Of a DNA stretch of 5,356 nucleotides, positions 1-5,266 are shown piece after piece. The notes under the pieces were generated by a model that did not search any database, had not been told where the DNA came from, and was given only the letters and a program-made list of their open reading frames with translations. Location: positions 1-5,356 of the forward strand of contig JAOUDE010000195.1 in assembly GCA_029859455.1 (NCBI GenBank). The letters run 5' to 3'. How positions within the stretch are numbered: position 1 is the first letter of the stretch; every line of letters begins with the position of its first letter. Position numbers and translations under genes: made by a program. The DNA comes from Ignavibacteria bacterium (GTDB taxonomy: Bacteria; Bacteroidota; Ignavibacteria; UBA10030; UBA6906).

Positions 1-169
1 CGAGCCGCCGTGGAAGGTCGGACGGCAGTTCTACTGGAACCTGATCGGAAGGGAGCAGCACGTGGCGATGTCGGTCAAGATCTCCACCCTCTATCTCGTT
101 GCGGCGCAGGAGAAAGTGCAGGCGCTTCTGAATGAACATGGCCCGATGATCCTCACGACACGGGGATAG
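1..169 (+). CDS. 3' end of an unrecognised protein (partial)
   Basis: An open frame enters from the left edge (codons begin at position 2) and ends at a TAG at 167-169, giving the last 55 residues of a protein. The fragment begins EPPWKVGRQFYWNLIGREQ and ends in MILTTRG. It has an aromatic, tryptophan-containing start (W5, F11, Y12, W13) followed by a probable amphipathic helix (LYLVAAQEKVQALLNEHG). There is no obvious membrane segment, metal-binding cluster or repeat in the visible part. I do not recognise the family, so no function is given. The gene converges on apt, and its stop lies only 3 bp from the apt stop, so the two transcripts must overlap at their 3' ends. It is called coding because the frame is open to the edge, ends just where the opposing gene ends, and leaves no unexplained gap. 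The main doubt is that the stretch is short and its start is outside the window. Confidence 0.6.
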   Translation, partial: EPPWKVGRQFYWNLIGREQHVAMSVKISTLYLVAAQEKVQALLNEHGPMILTTRG

Positions 170-172
170 CGC

Positions 173-697
173 CTACTCACCCGCTCCATACTGCAGGATC
201 GAGTGTACGTCGTACCCCTCAAGTTTCTTCCGCCCGTCAAGAAACGTCAACTCGATCAGGAACGAGACCCCGACGATCTCAGGACCCAGCTCCTTCAGCA
301 GTTCAAGCGCGGCGACAGCGGTCCCTCCGGTCGCAAGCAGATCGTCATGCATCAGCACCCGTTCACCCGGACTGATCGAGTCCTTATGGATCTCGATCGT
401 GTCACTACCGTACTCCAGGGCATATTCCCTGCGGCGGACCGGGGCGGGAAGTTTTCCCGCTTTCCGGATCGGAACGAACCCGGCGCCCAATTCGTATGCG
501 AGGACTGCGCCGAAGAGAAACCCGCGCGATTCGACGCCGACGACCTTCTGAATGCCGAGGTCCCGGTATTGTGAGACGAGTGCTGTCGCCGCAGCCCTGA
601 ACGCATCAGGGTCCTTCAACAGGGTGGTAATATCCCTGTACAGAATTCCCTTTTTGGGAAAATCCGGAATCGTGCGGATAAACGAATCGAGGTTCAT
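173..697 (-). CDS. apt: Adenine phosphoribosyltransferase
   Basis: Apt makes AMP and pyrophosphate from adenine and PRPP, the cytoplasmic purine-salvage step. From the ATG at 697 the protein has 174 residues, close to the usual 170-185. The family signatures are in order: an N-terminal IPDFPKKGILYRDITTLL segment, the VGVESRGFLFG loop, the FVPIRKAGKLP segment, a flexible stretch ending in LEYG, and the type I PRPP-binding loop VLMHDDLLATGGT with its acidic pair followed by ATGGT. A histidine precedes the acidic pair where many proteobacterial enzymes have valine; from memory this is common in Bacteroidota-like Apts. A TTG one codon upstream (700) is also possible, but ATG is preferred. No strong Shine-Dalgarno sequence is visible. 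The start lies 7 bp after the stop of the enoyl-CoA hydratase-family gene, so translation may be coupled. Identification is secure. Confidence 0.97.
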   Translation of the reverse strand: MNLDSFIRTIPDFPKKGILYRDITTLLKDPDAFRAAATALVSQYRDLGIQKVVGVESRGFLFGAVLAYELGAGFVPIRKAGKLPAPVRRREYALEYGSDTIEIHKDSISPGERVLMHDDLLATGGTAVAALELLKELGPEIVGVSFLIELTFLDGRKKLEGYDVHSILQYGAGE

Positions 698-704
698 CAA
701 AGAG

Positions 705-1487
705 CTACCACTTTACCTTCTTTTTTCCAAGGAAGGCCGCTATCCCCTTTTTGCATTCCGGGGTCATCCTGGCCTCGGCGTTCGCCTGCGCGGCAAGGTT
801 CAGAGCTGATTTCATATCAAGGTTGGCAATCTTCCAGATCAGTTTCTTGCTGAGGGCCATGGCCGCGCCGCTGTTCCGGGTGATCAACTCACGGCAAAGC
901 GCTTCCGCCTCTGTTTCAAGAGATCCGCCCTCCGTGACCCGATTGACCAGACCGATCTCCTTTGCTTCACGGGCATCGATGATATGCCCTCTGAGGATAA
1001 GCTCACGGGCCCGCCCCTCCCCCACCCTGCGGATCAGGAACGTCATCACCACAGCCGGAATGAAACCGATCCGGACCTCGGTATAACCGAACTGAGCGGA
1101 GTCCGACGCGGCAAGAACGATATCACAGACGCTCGCGAGGCCGCATCCCCCCGCCAGAGCGGGACCATTCACGGCGGCTATGACCGGTTTCGGTAAGGTG
1201 ACAATCATTTCGAAGAGTCGGGCCAGGCGGGTGGAGTCTTCCCGGTTCTGTTGCAGGTTGTTTTCGGAGATCCGTTGAAGGTACGCCAGGTCGGCCCCTG
1301 CACAGAACGCGCTCCCGCTGGCGGTCAGAAGAATAACCTTGACATCATCGTCTGCGCCCGCCTGGCGGAATGCTTCGGTCAGCTCGGACACCATCGTGTC
1401 ATCCAGCGCGTTCCGTTTTTCGGGACGGTTCAGGATGATCCGGCAGACCCGGTCAGCGGAAGAAATGATAATACGTTCGGTCTTCAA
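705..1487 (-). CDS. Enoyl-CoA hydratase/isomerase family protein, methylglutaconyl-CoA hydratase (LiuC)-like
   Basis: This is a crotonase-fold protein of 260 residues, the normal length. Visible landmarks are ILNRPEKRNALDD (18-30), the first oxyanion-hole segment AFCAGADLAYL (60-70), PVIAAVNGPALAGGCGLASVCDIVLA (101-126) supplying the second oxyanion-hole glycine, and YTEVRIGFIPAVV (135-147). In classical enoyl-CoA hydratase two glutamates catalyse water addition. Here the second is kept (Glu137 in TEVRIG), but the first is replaced by Gly116 in GGCGLAS. The GLxxxCD and EVRIGxIPAVV pattern resembles the bacterial LiuC/methylglutaconyl-CoA hydratase branch (leucine breakdown), as I recall it. 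The substrate cannot be fixed from sequence alone; a generic short-chain enoyl-CoA hydratase or isomerase remains possible. The start is TTG: no ATG or GTG lies in frame just upstream, the residues it gives match the family N-terminus, and a promoter ends about 20 bp before it. The ribosome site is weak. It probably shares a transcript with apt. Confidence 0.9.
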   Translation of the reverse strand: MKTERIIISSADRVCRIILNRPEKRNALDDTMVSELTEAFRQAGADDDVKVILLTASGSAFCAGADLAYLQRISENNLQQNREDSTRLARLFEMIVTLPKPVIAAVNGPALAGGCGLASVCDIVLAASDSAQFGYTEVRIGFIPAVVMTFLIRRVGEGRARELILRGHIIDAREAKEIGLVNRVTEGGSLETEAEALCRELITRNSGAAMALSKKLIWKIANLDMKSALNLAAQANAEARMTPECKKGIAAFLGKKKVKW

Positions 1488-1514
1488 TCGGCGGTCCGTG
1501 AAATGATGCGGGCT

Positions 1515-1543
1515 AATATAGGGGATTGATGAGGATATTGCAA
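1515..1543 (-). promoter_or_regulatory. Sigma70-like promoter for the hydratase-apt unit
   Basis: On the minus strand a -35 box TTGCAA (1538-1543) is separated by exactly 17 bp from a -10 box TATATT (1515-1520). The match is 4/6 and 5/6 to the sigma70 consensus. A start near 1508 would leave a leader of about 20 nt before the TTG start codon, which supports that start. The box lies downstream of the glnA terminator, so this unit should be independent of glnA. The call rests on pattern matching only. Confidence 0.6.
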
Positions 1544-1625
1544 TCAGAACGGATGATATGGATCGGCTGACATGATCAGGGACGCTTTTTCCCGAAGAAG
1601 GGCAACAGGAGAGAAGTTAGCACAG

Positions 1626-1666
1626 AACAAACAGGGGCCGGCCGACAGTAGCACCGGCTCAGCCCC
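1626..1666 (-). terminator. Probable intrinsic terminator after glnA
   Basis: Read on the minus strand, a GC-rich imperfect hairpin begins 19 bp after the glnA stop. GGGG (1663-1666) and GCCGG (1654-1658) pair with CCGGC and CCCC within 1634-1641, around a loop of about 12 nt and with a small bulge on one side. It is followed by the T-rich run TGTTTGTT (1626-1633). The T tract is broken by G and the stem has a bulge, so efficiency may be moderate. Its position between glnA and the next promoter fits termination. Confidence 0.5.
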
Positions 1667-1685
1667 GGTTTAAAGCAACTTACTG

Positions 1686-3119
1686 CTACACGTCGTAATA
1701 GAGACCGAACTCGTATGGATGCGGACGGAGTGCCATCGGCTTCACTTCCTTCTGCATCTTGTACCGGATCCACGCATGGATCACATCTTCGGTGAAGACA
1801 TCACCCCGCAGCAGAAACTCGTGATCGGTCTCCAGTGCATGAAGCGCTTCTTCAAGGCTTCCCGGCGTGGAAGGAACGTTCGCCAGTTCTTCCGGCTCCA
1901 TGTCGTAGATATCCTTGTCGAGCGGGTCACCCGGATGGATCTTGTTGATGATCCCATCGAGCCCTGCCATCATCAGTGCGGTAAACGCCAGGTACGGATT
2001 GCATGACGGGTCGGGACAGCGGAACTCCACCCTCTTTGCCTTCGGACTCGGCGAGTACATCGGAATCCTCACCGCCGCGCTTCTGTTCCGTTGAGAGTAC
2101 GCAAGGTTCACCGGAGCTTCAAAACCGGGAACGAGCCGCTTGTACGAATTGGTGGTCGGATTGGTGAACGCACAGAGCGCCGGAGCATGTTTCAGGAGAC
2201 CACCGATATAATACAGCGCCATTTCGCTCAGGTTGGCATATCCGTTGCCGTAGAAGAGCGGTTTTCCTTTTTTCCAGAGGCTCATATGGACATGCATCCC
2301 TGAGCCGTTGTCGGTGAAGATCGGCTTCGGCATGAAGGTAACCGTCCTGCCATGCTGCTTCGCGGTATTCTTCAGGATATACTTGAACATGAGGAGGGCG
2401 TCAGCTCCTTCGAGGAGCGGACTGAAACGGAGATCGATCTCCGACTGACCCGCCGTGGCAACCTCATGGTGCTGGGCTTCCACGTTTAGACCGGCCGCCA
2501 TCAGATTCTTCGTCATTTCATTCCGCAGATCCTGGAAGTGGTCGGTCGGAGGAACCGGGAAATACCCTTCCTTGTAGCGGGGCTTGTACCCCAGGTTCGG
2601 CATTTCATCACGGCCTGAATTCCAGCGTCCCTCGATCGAATCAACGTAGTAATAGCTGGAGTGCTCGTTCGTATCGAACCGCACGTCATCAAAGATGAAA
2701 AACTCCGCTTCCGGGCCGAAGAACGCGGTATCTGCGATGCCTGTCGACCGGAGGTACGCGTCTGCCTTCTGGGCGATACTGCGGGGACACCGCTCATATC
2801 GCTCCTTCGTCATCGGGTCATGCACATCGCAGATCAGGCTGAGGGTTTTCGCTTCGATAAACTGATCGATGAACGCAGTCCGGGGATCCGGCATGATCAA
2901 CATGTCGCTTTCGTTGATCGCCTTCCATCCCCGGATGCTGGACCCGTCGAAACCGAAGCCGTCATCGAACGAACTCTCTGAAAAATGAACAGCAGGAATC
3001 GAGAAGTGCTGCCACTGTCCCGGGAAATCCATGAATTTGAAATCAATCATCTTGACATCCTGATCTTTGATCATCTTCAGGACGCGTGCCACATCTGGGT
3101 TGGTCTTTTTTGCCGGCAT
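1686..3119 (-). CDS. glnA: Glutamine synthetase type I (GSI-beta type)
   Basis: Glutamine synthetase condenses glutamate and ammonia with ATP to give glutamine, the high-affinity step of ammonia assimilation; type I enzymes are cytoplasmic dodecamers. The 477-residue length is typical. Visible landmarks are the N-terminal beta-grasp domain with GFDGSSIRGW (56-65), metal-site EAEFFIFD (137-144), VEAQHHEVATAGQSEID (213-229), glutamate/ATP-site NGSGMHVHMS (271-280), the Glu-flap region NPTTNSYKRLVPGFEAP (320-336), SQRNRSAAVRIP (342-353) and VEFRCPDPSCNPYLAF (364-379). The segment DKDIYDMEPEE carries Tyr405 at the position of the adenylylated Tyr397 of enteric GlnA, and a GSI-beta-like insertion region (about 150-185) is present. 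Reversible adenylylation is therefore possible, but whether the genome has glnE cannot be seen. The ATG at 3119 has an AGGA ribosome site (3124-3127) 4 nt upstream. The gene follows the lrp-type regulator by 40 bp with no promoter visible between them, so the two are probably co-transcribed. Confidence 0.98.
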   Translation of the reverse strand: MPAKKTNPDVARVLKMIKDQDVKMIDFKFMDFPGQWQHFSIPAVHFSESSFDDGFGFDGSSIRGWKAINESDMLIMPDPRTAFIDQFIEAKTLSLICDVHDPMTKERYERCPRSIAQKADAYLRSTGIADTAFFGPEAEFFIFDDVRFDTNEHSSYYYVDSIEGRWNSGRDEMPNLGYKPRYKEGYFPVPPTDHFQDLRNEMTKNLMAAGLNVEAQHHEVATAGQSEIDLRFSPLLEGADALLMFKYILKNTAKQHGRTVTFMPKPIFTDNGSGMHVHMSLWKKGKPLFYGNGYANLSEMALYYIGGLLKHAPALCAFTNPTTNSYKRLVPGFEAPVNLAYSQRNRSAAVRIPMYSPSPKAKRVEFRCPDPSCNPYLAFTALMMAGLDGIINKIHPGDPLDKDIYDMEPEELANVPSTPGSLEEALHALETDHEFLLRGDVFTEDVIHAWIRYKMQKEVKPMALRPHPYEFGLYYDV

Positions 3120-3159
3120 AGGTTCCTGCTACCTGCTGTTGGTGAGTGATGGGTTTGGG

Positions 3160-3618
3160 TTAGTCGATCTTGTCAATTCTGACCTCTGATGTCTCTTTCG
3201 CGGTCGACAGAACGAGGTGCGTCCTGGTTGTGCTGACTCCCGCCCACGCCTGAATCTTGCCGAGCAGCTTCTCGAGCGATCGGGTATCGGTTGTTCTGAC
3301 TTTCAACAGATGGCTTGGCTCCCCTGTCACGGCATGGCATTCCAGAATGTCATCCTGTCCCTTCGCATGCGTCAGGAATGAACCGTAATGCTTCGAGGAG
3401 TCCACCGTCACTTCGATAAAGGCGGTCAGATTCTTTCCGATTTTTCCGGGATCGAGGACGGCGTGATAGCCGAGGATGACCTCCGACTCTTCAAGCTTTC
3501 TGAGACGTTCGCTTACGGAAGGAAGTGACAGCCCCACTTTCTCCGCGAGGTCGTTCCTCTTCATCCTCCCGTTCTTTTGCAGCAGGGTGAGGAGTTTCAG
3601 ATCAATGGAATCGGACAT
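3160..3618 (-). CDS. Lrp/AsnC-family transcriptional regulator
   Basis: The 152-residue protein has the standard length and two-domain plan of Lrp/AsnC regulators. An N-terminal winged helix-turn-helix opens with SIDLKLLTLLQKNGRMKRNDLAEKVGLSLPSV-type sequence (helices about 21-42; recognition helix near SLPSVSERLRKLEE) and ends at VILGYHAVLD. The C-terminal RAM domain (about 65-142) begins AFIEVTV and has the ligand-loop signature ECHAVTGEPSHLLKV (93-107), where amino-acid effectors bind at subunit interfaces in family members. Such proteins form dimers to octamers that wrap DNA. It lies 40 bp upstream of glnA on the same strand. A natural hypothesis is that it senses glutamine or another amino acid and regulates glnA and itself; the effector is not shown by sequence. 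The ATG at 3618 has no clear ribosome site. Its leader holds a strong promoter and phased dyads. The exact subfamily cannot be assigned. Confidence 0.95.
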   Translation of the reverse strand: MSDSIDLKLLTLLQKNGRMKRNDLAEKVGLSLPSVSERLRKLEESEVILGYHAVLDPGKIGKNLTAFIEVTVDSSKHYGSFLTHAKGQDDILECHAVTGEPSHLLKVRTTDTRSLEKLLGKIQAWAGVSTTRTHLVLSTAKETSEVRIDKID

Positions 3619-3659
3619 ATACTCAGGGCGTTAGCAATAGAGGGAAGAACAGCAATTGG

Positions 3660-3674
3660 CCTTAATAAACAAGG
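3660..3674. promoter_or_regulatory. Second putative operator dyad in the lrp-glnA leader
   Basis: CCTTAATAAACAAGG is an imperfect 15-bp dyad (arms CCTT/AAGG, centre 3667). It matches the dyad at 3691-3705 at 11 of 15 positions, and the two centres are exactly 31 bp apart, about three turns of B-DNA. It would lie roughly 16-30 bp inside the transcribed leader of lrp. A short perfect palindrome TATGCATA (3675-3682) sits between the two. It is read as a site for the adjacent Lrp-family protein; this is inference. Confidence 0.4.
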
Positions 3675-3690
3675 TATGCATAACTCAAGA

Positions 3691-3705
3691 CCTTAGAATA
3701 TAAGG
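3691..3705. promoter_or_regulatory. Putative operator dyad over the -10 box of lrp-glnA
   Basis: CCTTAGAATATAAGG is a 15-bp dyad with perfect 5-bp arms (CCTTA/TAAGG) and 6 of 7 positions symmetric about 3698. The 15-bp length with an A/T-rich centre fits the general form of Lrp/AsnC sites. It contains the whole -10 box (3697-3702), so a bound protein would block RNA polymerase, which would fit negative autoregulation by the Lrp-type regulator encoded just downstream. Binding has not been shown. Confidence 0.5.
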
Positions 3706-3725
3706 ATCGGAAGGCGATTTGTCAA
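3697..3725 (-). promoter_or_regulatory. Near-consensus sigma70-like promoter for lrp-glnA
   Basis: On the minus strand a perfect -35 box TTGACA (3720-3725) stands 17 bp before TATATT (3697-3702), which matches the -10 consensus at 5 of 6 positions. The predicted start is near 3690, leaving a leader of about 70 nt before the lrp start codon. The boxes lie wholly in the gap after rpe (stop at 3743), so lrp-glnA can be expressed separately from the PASTA-rpe unit. No terminator is evident between rpe and this promoter, so readthrough from rpe is also possible. Confidence 0.75.
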
Positions 3726-3742
3726 GCGAACCGGAAAAGAAA

Positions 3743-4405
3743 TTATCCGGCGGCCTGCTTTCGGAGAGTACGGATCGCTTCGGGTACCGAGGGTGAACCG
3801 AAGACGGCATGACCGGCCACCAGGACATTTGCACCTGCAGCAGCAACCGGTCCGGCAGTCCGTGTATCAACGCCCCCATCCACCTCCAGATGGACCCCCG
3901 GCTTCTGCCGGGCGATCAGCGCAGAGGCTTCGCGGAGCTTGTCAAGTGAGAAAGGAATGAACGACTGCCCCCCGAATCCGGGATTGACAGACATAATGAG
4001 CAGAAGATCGATCTCTGTGATGATCGGTGTCAACACAGAGACCGGAGTGGCAGGGTTAATGGCGACCCCGGCGCGGGCGCCGAGCTCACGGATGCGGGCG
4101 AGAGTGCGATGCAGGTGGGGACAAGCCTCGTAATGGACGGTGATCGTGTCCGATCCTGCCTCCCTGAACTGCTCCAGATAGCGGTCAGGATCACTGATCA
4201 TCAGATGCGTATCGAGGGGGAGCGTGGTTATCTTCCGGATTGTCCTGATGATCCCCGGTCCGAAACTGATATTTGGAACAAAGTGGCCATCCATCACATC
4301 GAGGTGAATCCAGTCGGCTCCTCCCTCCTCCGCCAGTTCGATCTGTTCATGGAGATGAGCAAAATCGGCTGAAAGGACGGAGGGTGCAATCATCAGCTTC
4401 TTCAT
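3743..4405 (-). CDS. rpe: Ribulose-phosphate 3-epimerase
   Basis: Rpe interconverts D-ribulose 5-phosphate and D-xylulose 5-phosphate in the pentose phosphate and Calvin pathways; it is a cytoplasmic metal-dependent TIM barrel. The 220-residue length is usual. Visible landmarks are IAPSVLSADF (6-15), WIHLDVMDGHFVPN (32-45) with metal ligands His34 and the catalytic Asp36, DTHLMI (65-70) with metal ligand His67, the MSVNPGFGGQSF loop (138-149), LEVDGGV (173-179) with Asp176 as the second catalytic acid, and the phosphate-site segment VAGHAVFG (196-203). His199 stands where many family members have serine or asparagine, a minor oddity. All catalytic residues are present, so it should be active. 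The ATG at 4405 is 2 bp after the TGA of the PASTA gene, so translation is probably coupled. Confidence 0.97.
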   Translation of the reverse strand: MKKLMIAPSVLSADFAHLHEQIELAEEGGADWIHLDVMDGHFVPNISFGPGIIRTIRKITTLPLDTHLMISDPDRYLEQFREAGSDTITVHYEACPHLHRTLARIRELGARAGVAINPATPVSVLTPIITEIDLLLIMSVNPGFGGQSFIPFSLDKLREASALIARQKPGVHLEVDGGVDTRTAGPVAAAGANVLVAGHAVFGSPSVPEAIRTLRKQAAG

Positions 4406-4407
4406 CG

Positions 4408-5148
4408 TCAGAACTCCCGGGAATCCGATTCGGAAGGACCGAGCCGCGCCACGAATAAGTCGACCGACTTGGTGGTGCCGGCCGCCTCCCCCGCCCTGGG
4501 GTACTGGTCGATCACCGTATTTGGGACAAGGTTCATCCCGGTCTGATAGGTTACCCTTCCCACCTGAAACCCTTCAGCCGCAAGCATTTTCTCCGCCTCT
4601 GACACAGTCTTCCCCGTGAGATCAGGAACAACCCGGTCGCCGGGGTCCTTCCCCTGAGAGACCGTCACATGAACGTTCGAACCGCGAGCCGTTTTCCCTC
4701 CATGGTGGATCGACTGATCAATGATTGTGTTGGCAAAAAAAGTATCGGAGATTTCATGTCCGACAAACCCAAGATGGAGACCGACACGCTCGAGGGCGAA
4801 CCGGGCATCTCTGAGGGAGAGTCCCCGGAGAGACGGAACCTCAACAAGCTGTTCTCCCCCACTTACTGTCAGATAGATCCGGCGACCAGGTTTGACAAGG
4901 GCGCCGGCCTGCGGGTTCTGAGCAACAACAGTTCCTATCGGTGCTCTGGGGTCCGATTTCGTTTCCGATTCCACCGGCTGTAGCCCTGACTGAGTCAGCA
5001 AACCCTGCGCCTCCACGAGGGGCTGACCTGTGACCGACGGGACCTCCTGCGTCGTTCCCAGGTCGACATACCATGGCATGACGACGAAGTCGAACAGGAG
5101 AAAAAGAAGCACCAGCCCCCCTCCTGCAATCAGAACCTTCTTCAGCAT
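4408..5148 (-). CDS. Single-pass membrane protein with three PASTA repeats (no kinase domain)
   Basis: From the ATG at 5148 the protein has 246 residues. A short basic start (MLKK) precedes one hydrophobic segment (about residues 5-24), and the rest should lie outside the cytoplasm. Three PASTA repeats follow. The first spans about 34-97, from EVPSVTGQPLVEAQGLL to YLTVSGG. The second spans about 101-166, from VEVPSLRGLSLRDARFAL to VTVSQG. The third spans about 171-236, from RVVPDLTGKTVSEAEKML to LFVARLG. PASTA domains are known from bacterial serine/threonine kinases and penicillin-binding proteins, where some bind peptidoglycan fragments. This protein has neither partner domain, so its role is unknown beyond a likely envelope-binding function. 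A GTG at 5220 would add 24 residues, but it lies in the -35 box of the likely promoter and gives an unlikely N-terminus, so it is rejected. The gene overlaps no neighbour and is followed 2 bp later by rpe. Confidence 0.9.
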   Translation of the reverse strand: MLKKVLIAGGGLVLLFLLFDFVVMPWYVDLGTTQEVPSVTGQPLVEAQGLLTQSGLQPVESETKSDPRAPIGTVVAQNPQAGALVKPGRRIYLTVSGGEQLVEVPSLRGLSLRDARFALERVGLHLGFVGHEISDTFFANTIIDQSIHHGGKTARGSNVHVTVSQGKDPGDRVVPDLTGKTVSEAEKMLAAEGFQVGRVTYQTGMNLVPNTVIDQYPRAGEAAGTTKSVDLFVARLGPSESDSREF

Positions 5149-5193
5149 AAGCTTCAACCCTGACAACGTGACGGAACCTGAACAGCACGGTGG

Positions 5194-5222
5194 AATATAG
5201 CAAAATGGAAATGGACTCACAA
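5194..5222 (-). promoter_or_regulatory. Sigma70-like promoter for the PASTA-rpe unit
   Basis: On the minus strand TTGTGA (5217-5222) lies 17 bp before TATATT (5194-5199). The predicted start is near 5187, about 40 nt before the ATG at 5148. The -10 box and spacer are the same as at the promoters before lrp and the hydratase gene. It supports the ATG start, because the alternative GTG at 5218-5220 falls inside the -35 box. Confidence 0.55.
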
Positions 5223-5231
5223 GAAACTATC

Positions 5232-5260
5232 TTGCTAAACTATTGGTTTCTTTACATATT
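5232..5260 (+). promoter_or_regulatory. Possible plus-strand promoter for the gene at the right edge
   Basis: TTGCTA (5232-5237) stands 17 bp before CATATT (5255-5260), each 4/6 to consensus. It is back to back with the PASTA promoter, with only 9 bp between the two -35 boxes. The predicted start is near 5267, so the transcript would begin at or just before the first possible start codon. This is the weakest of the four promoter calls. Confidence 0.35.
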
Positions 5261-5266
5261 ACGGGG

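Noticed and set aside
203..574. Long plus-strand open frame opposite apt
   Set aside because: It is antisense to a clearly identified apt gene and its translation is rich in Arg, Gln and Asp with no recognisable domain. It is a by-product of GC-rich codon use.
1567..1579. Dyad CTGA-N5-TCAG upstream of the hydratase promoter as an operator
   Set aside because: The arms are only 4 bp, there is no second copy, and such dyads are frequent by chance.
1719..2981. Several plus-strand open frames (1719-2006, 2091-2303, 2661-2981) and minus-strand frames (1576-1773, 2513-2797) over or overlapping glnA
   Set aside because: All overlap the intact glnA frame, have no family features and no independent promoter or ribosome site. 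They are shadows.
3171..3176. A perfect TTGACA on the minus strand near the end of lrp, as a possible separate glnA promoter
   Set aside because: No -10-like hexamer lies 16-18 bp downstream (the sequence there is C-rich), so it is probably chance within lrp coding sequence.
3731..3750. Small inverted repeat CCGGA/TCCGG at the rpe stop as a terminator
   Set aside because: The stem is only 5 bp, the loop is 10 nt and no T run follows on the minus strand, so it is unlikely to terminate transcription.
3939..4983. Plus-strand open frames opposite rpe and the PASTA gene (3939-4133, 4109-4372, 4273-4458, 4669-4983)
   Set aside because: They are antisense to well-supported genes, and their translations look like low-complexity shadow sequence.
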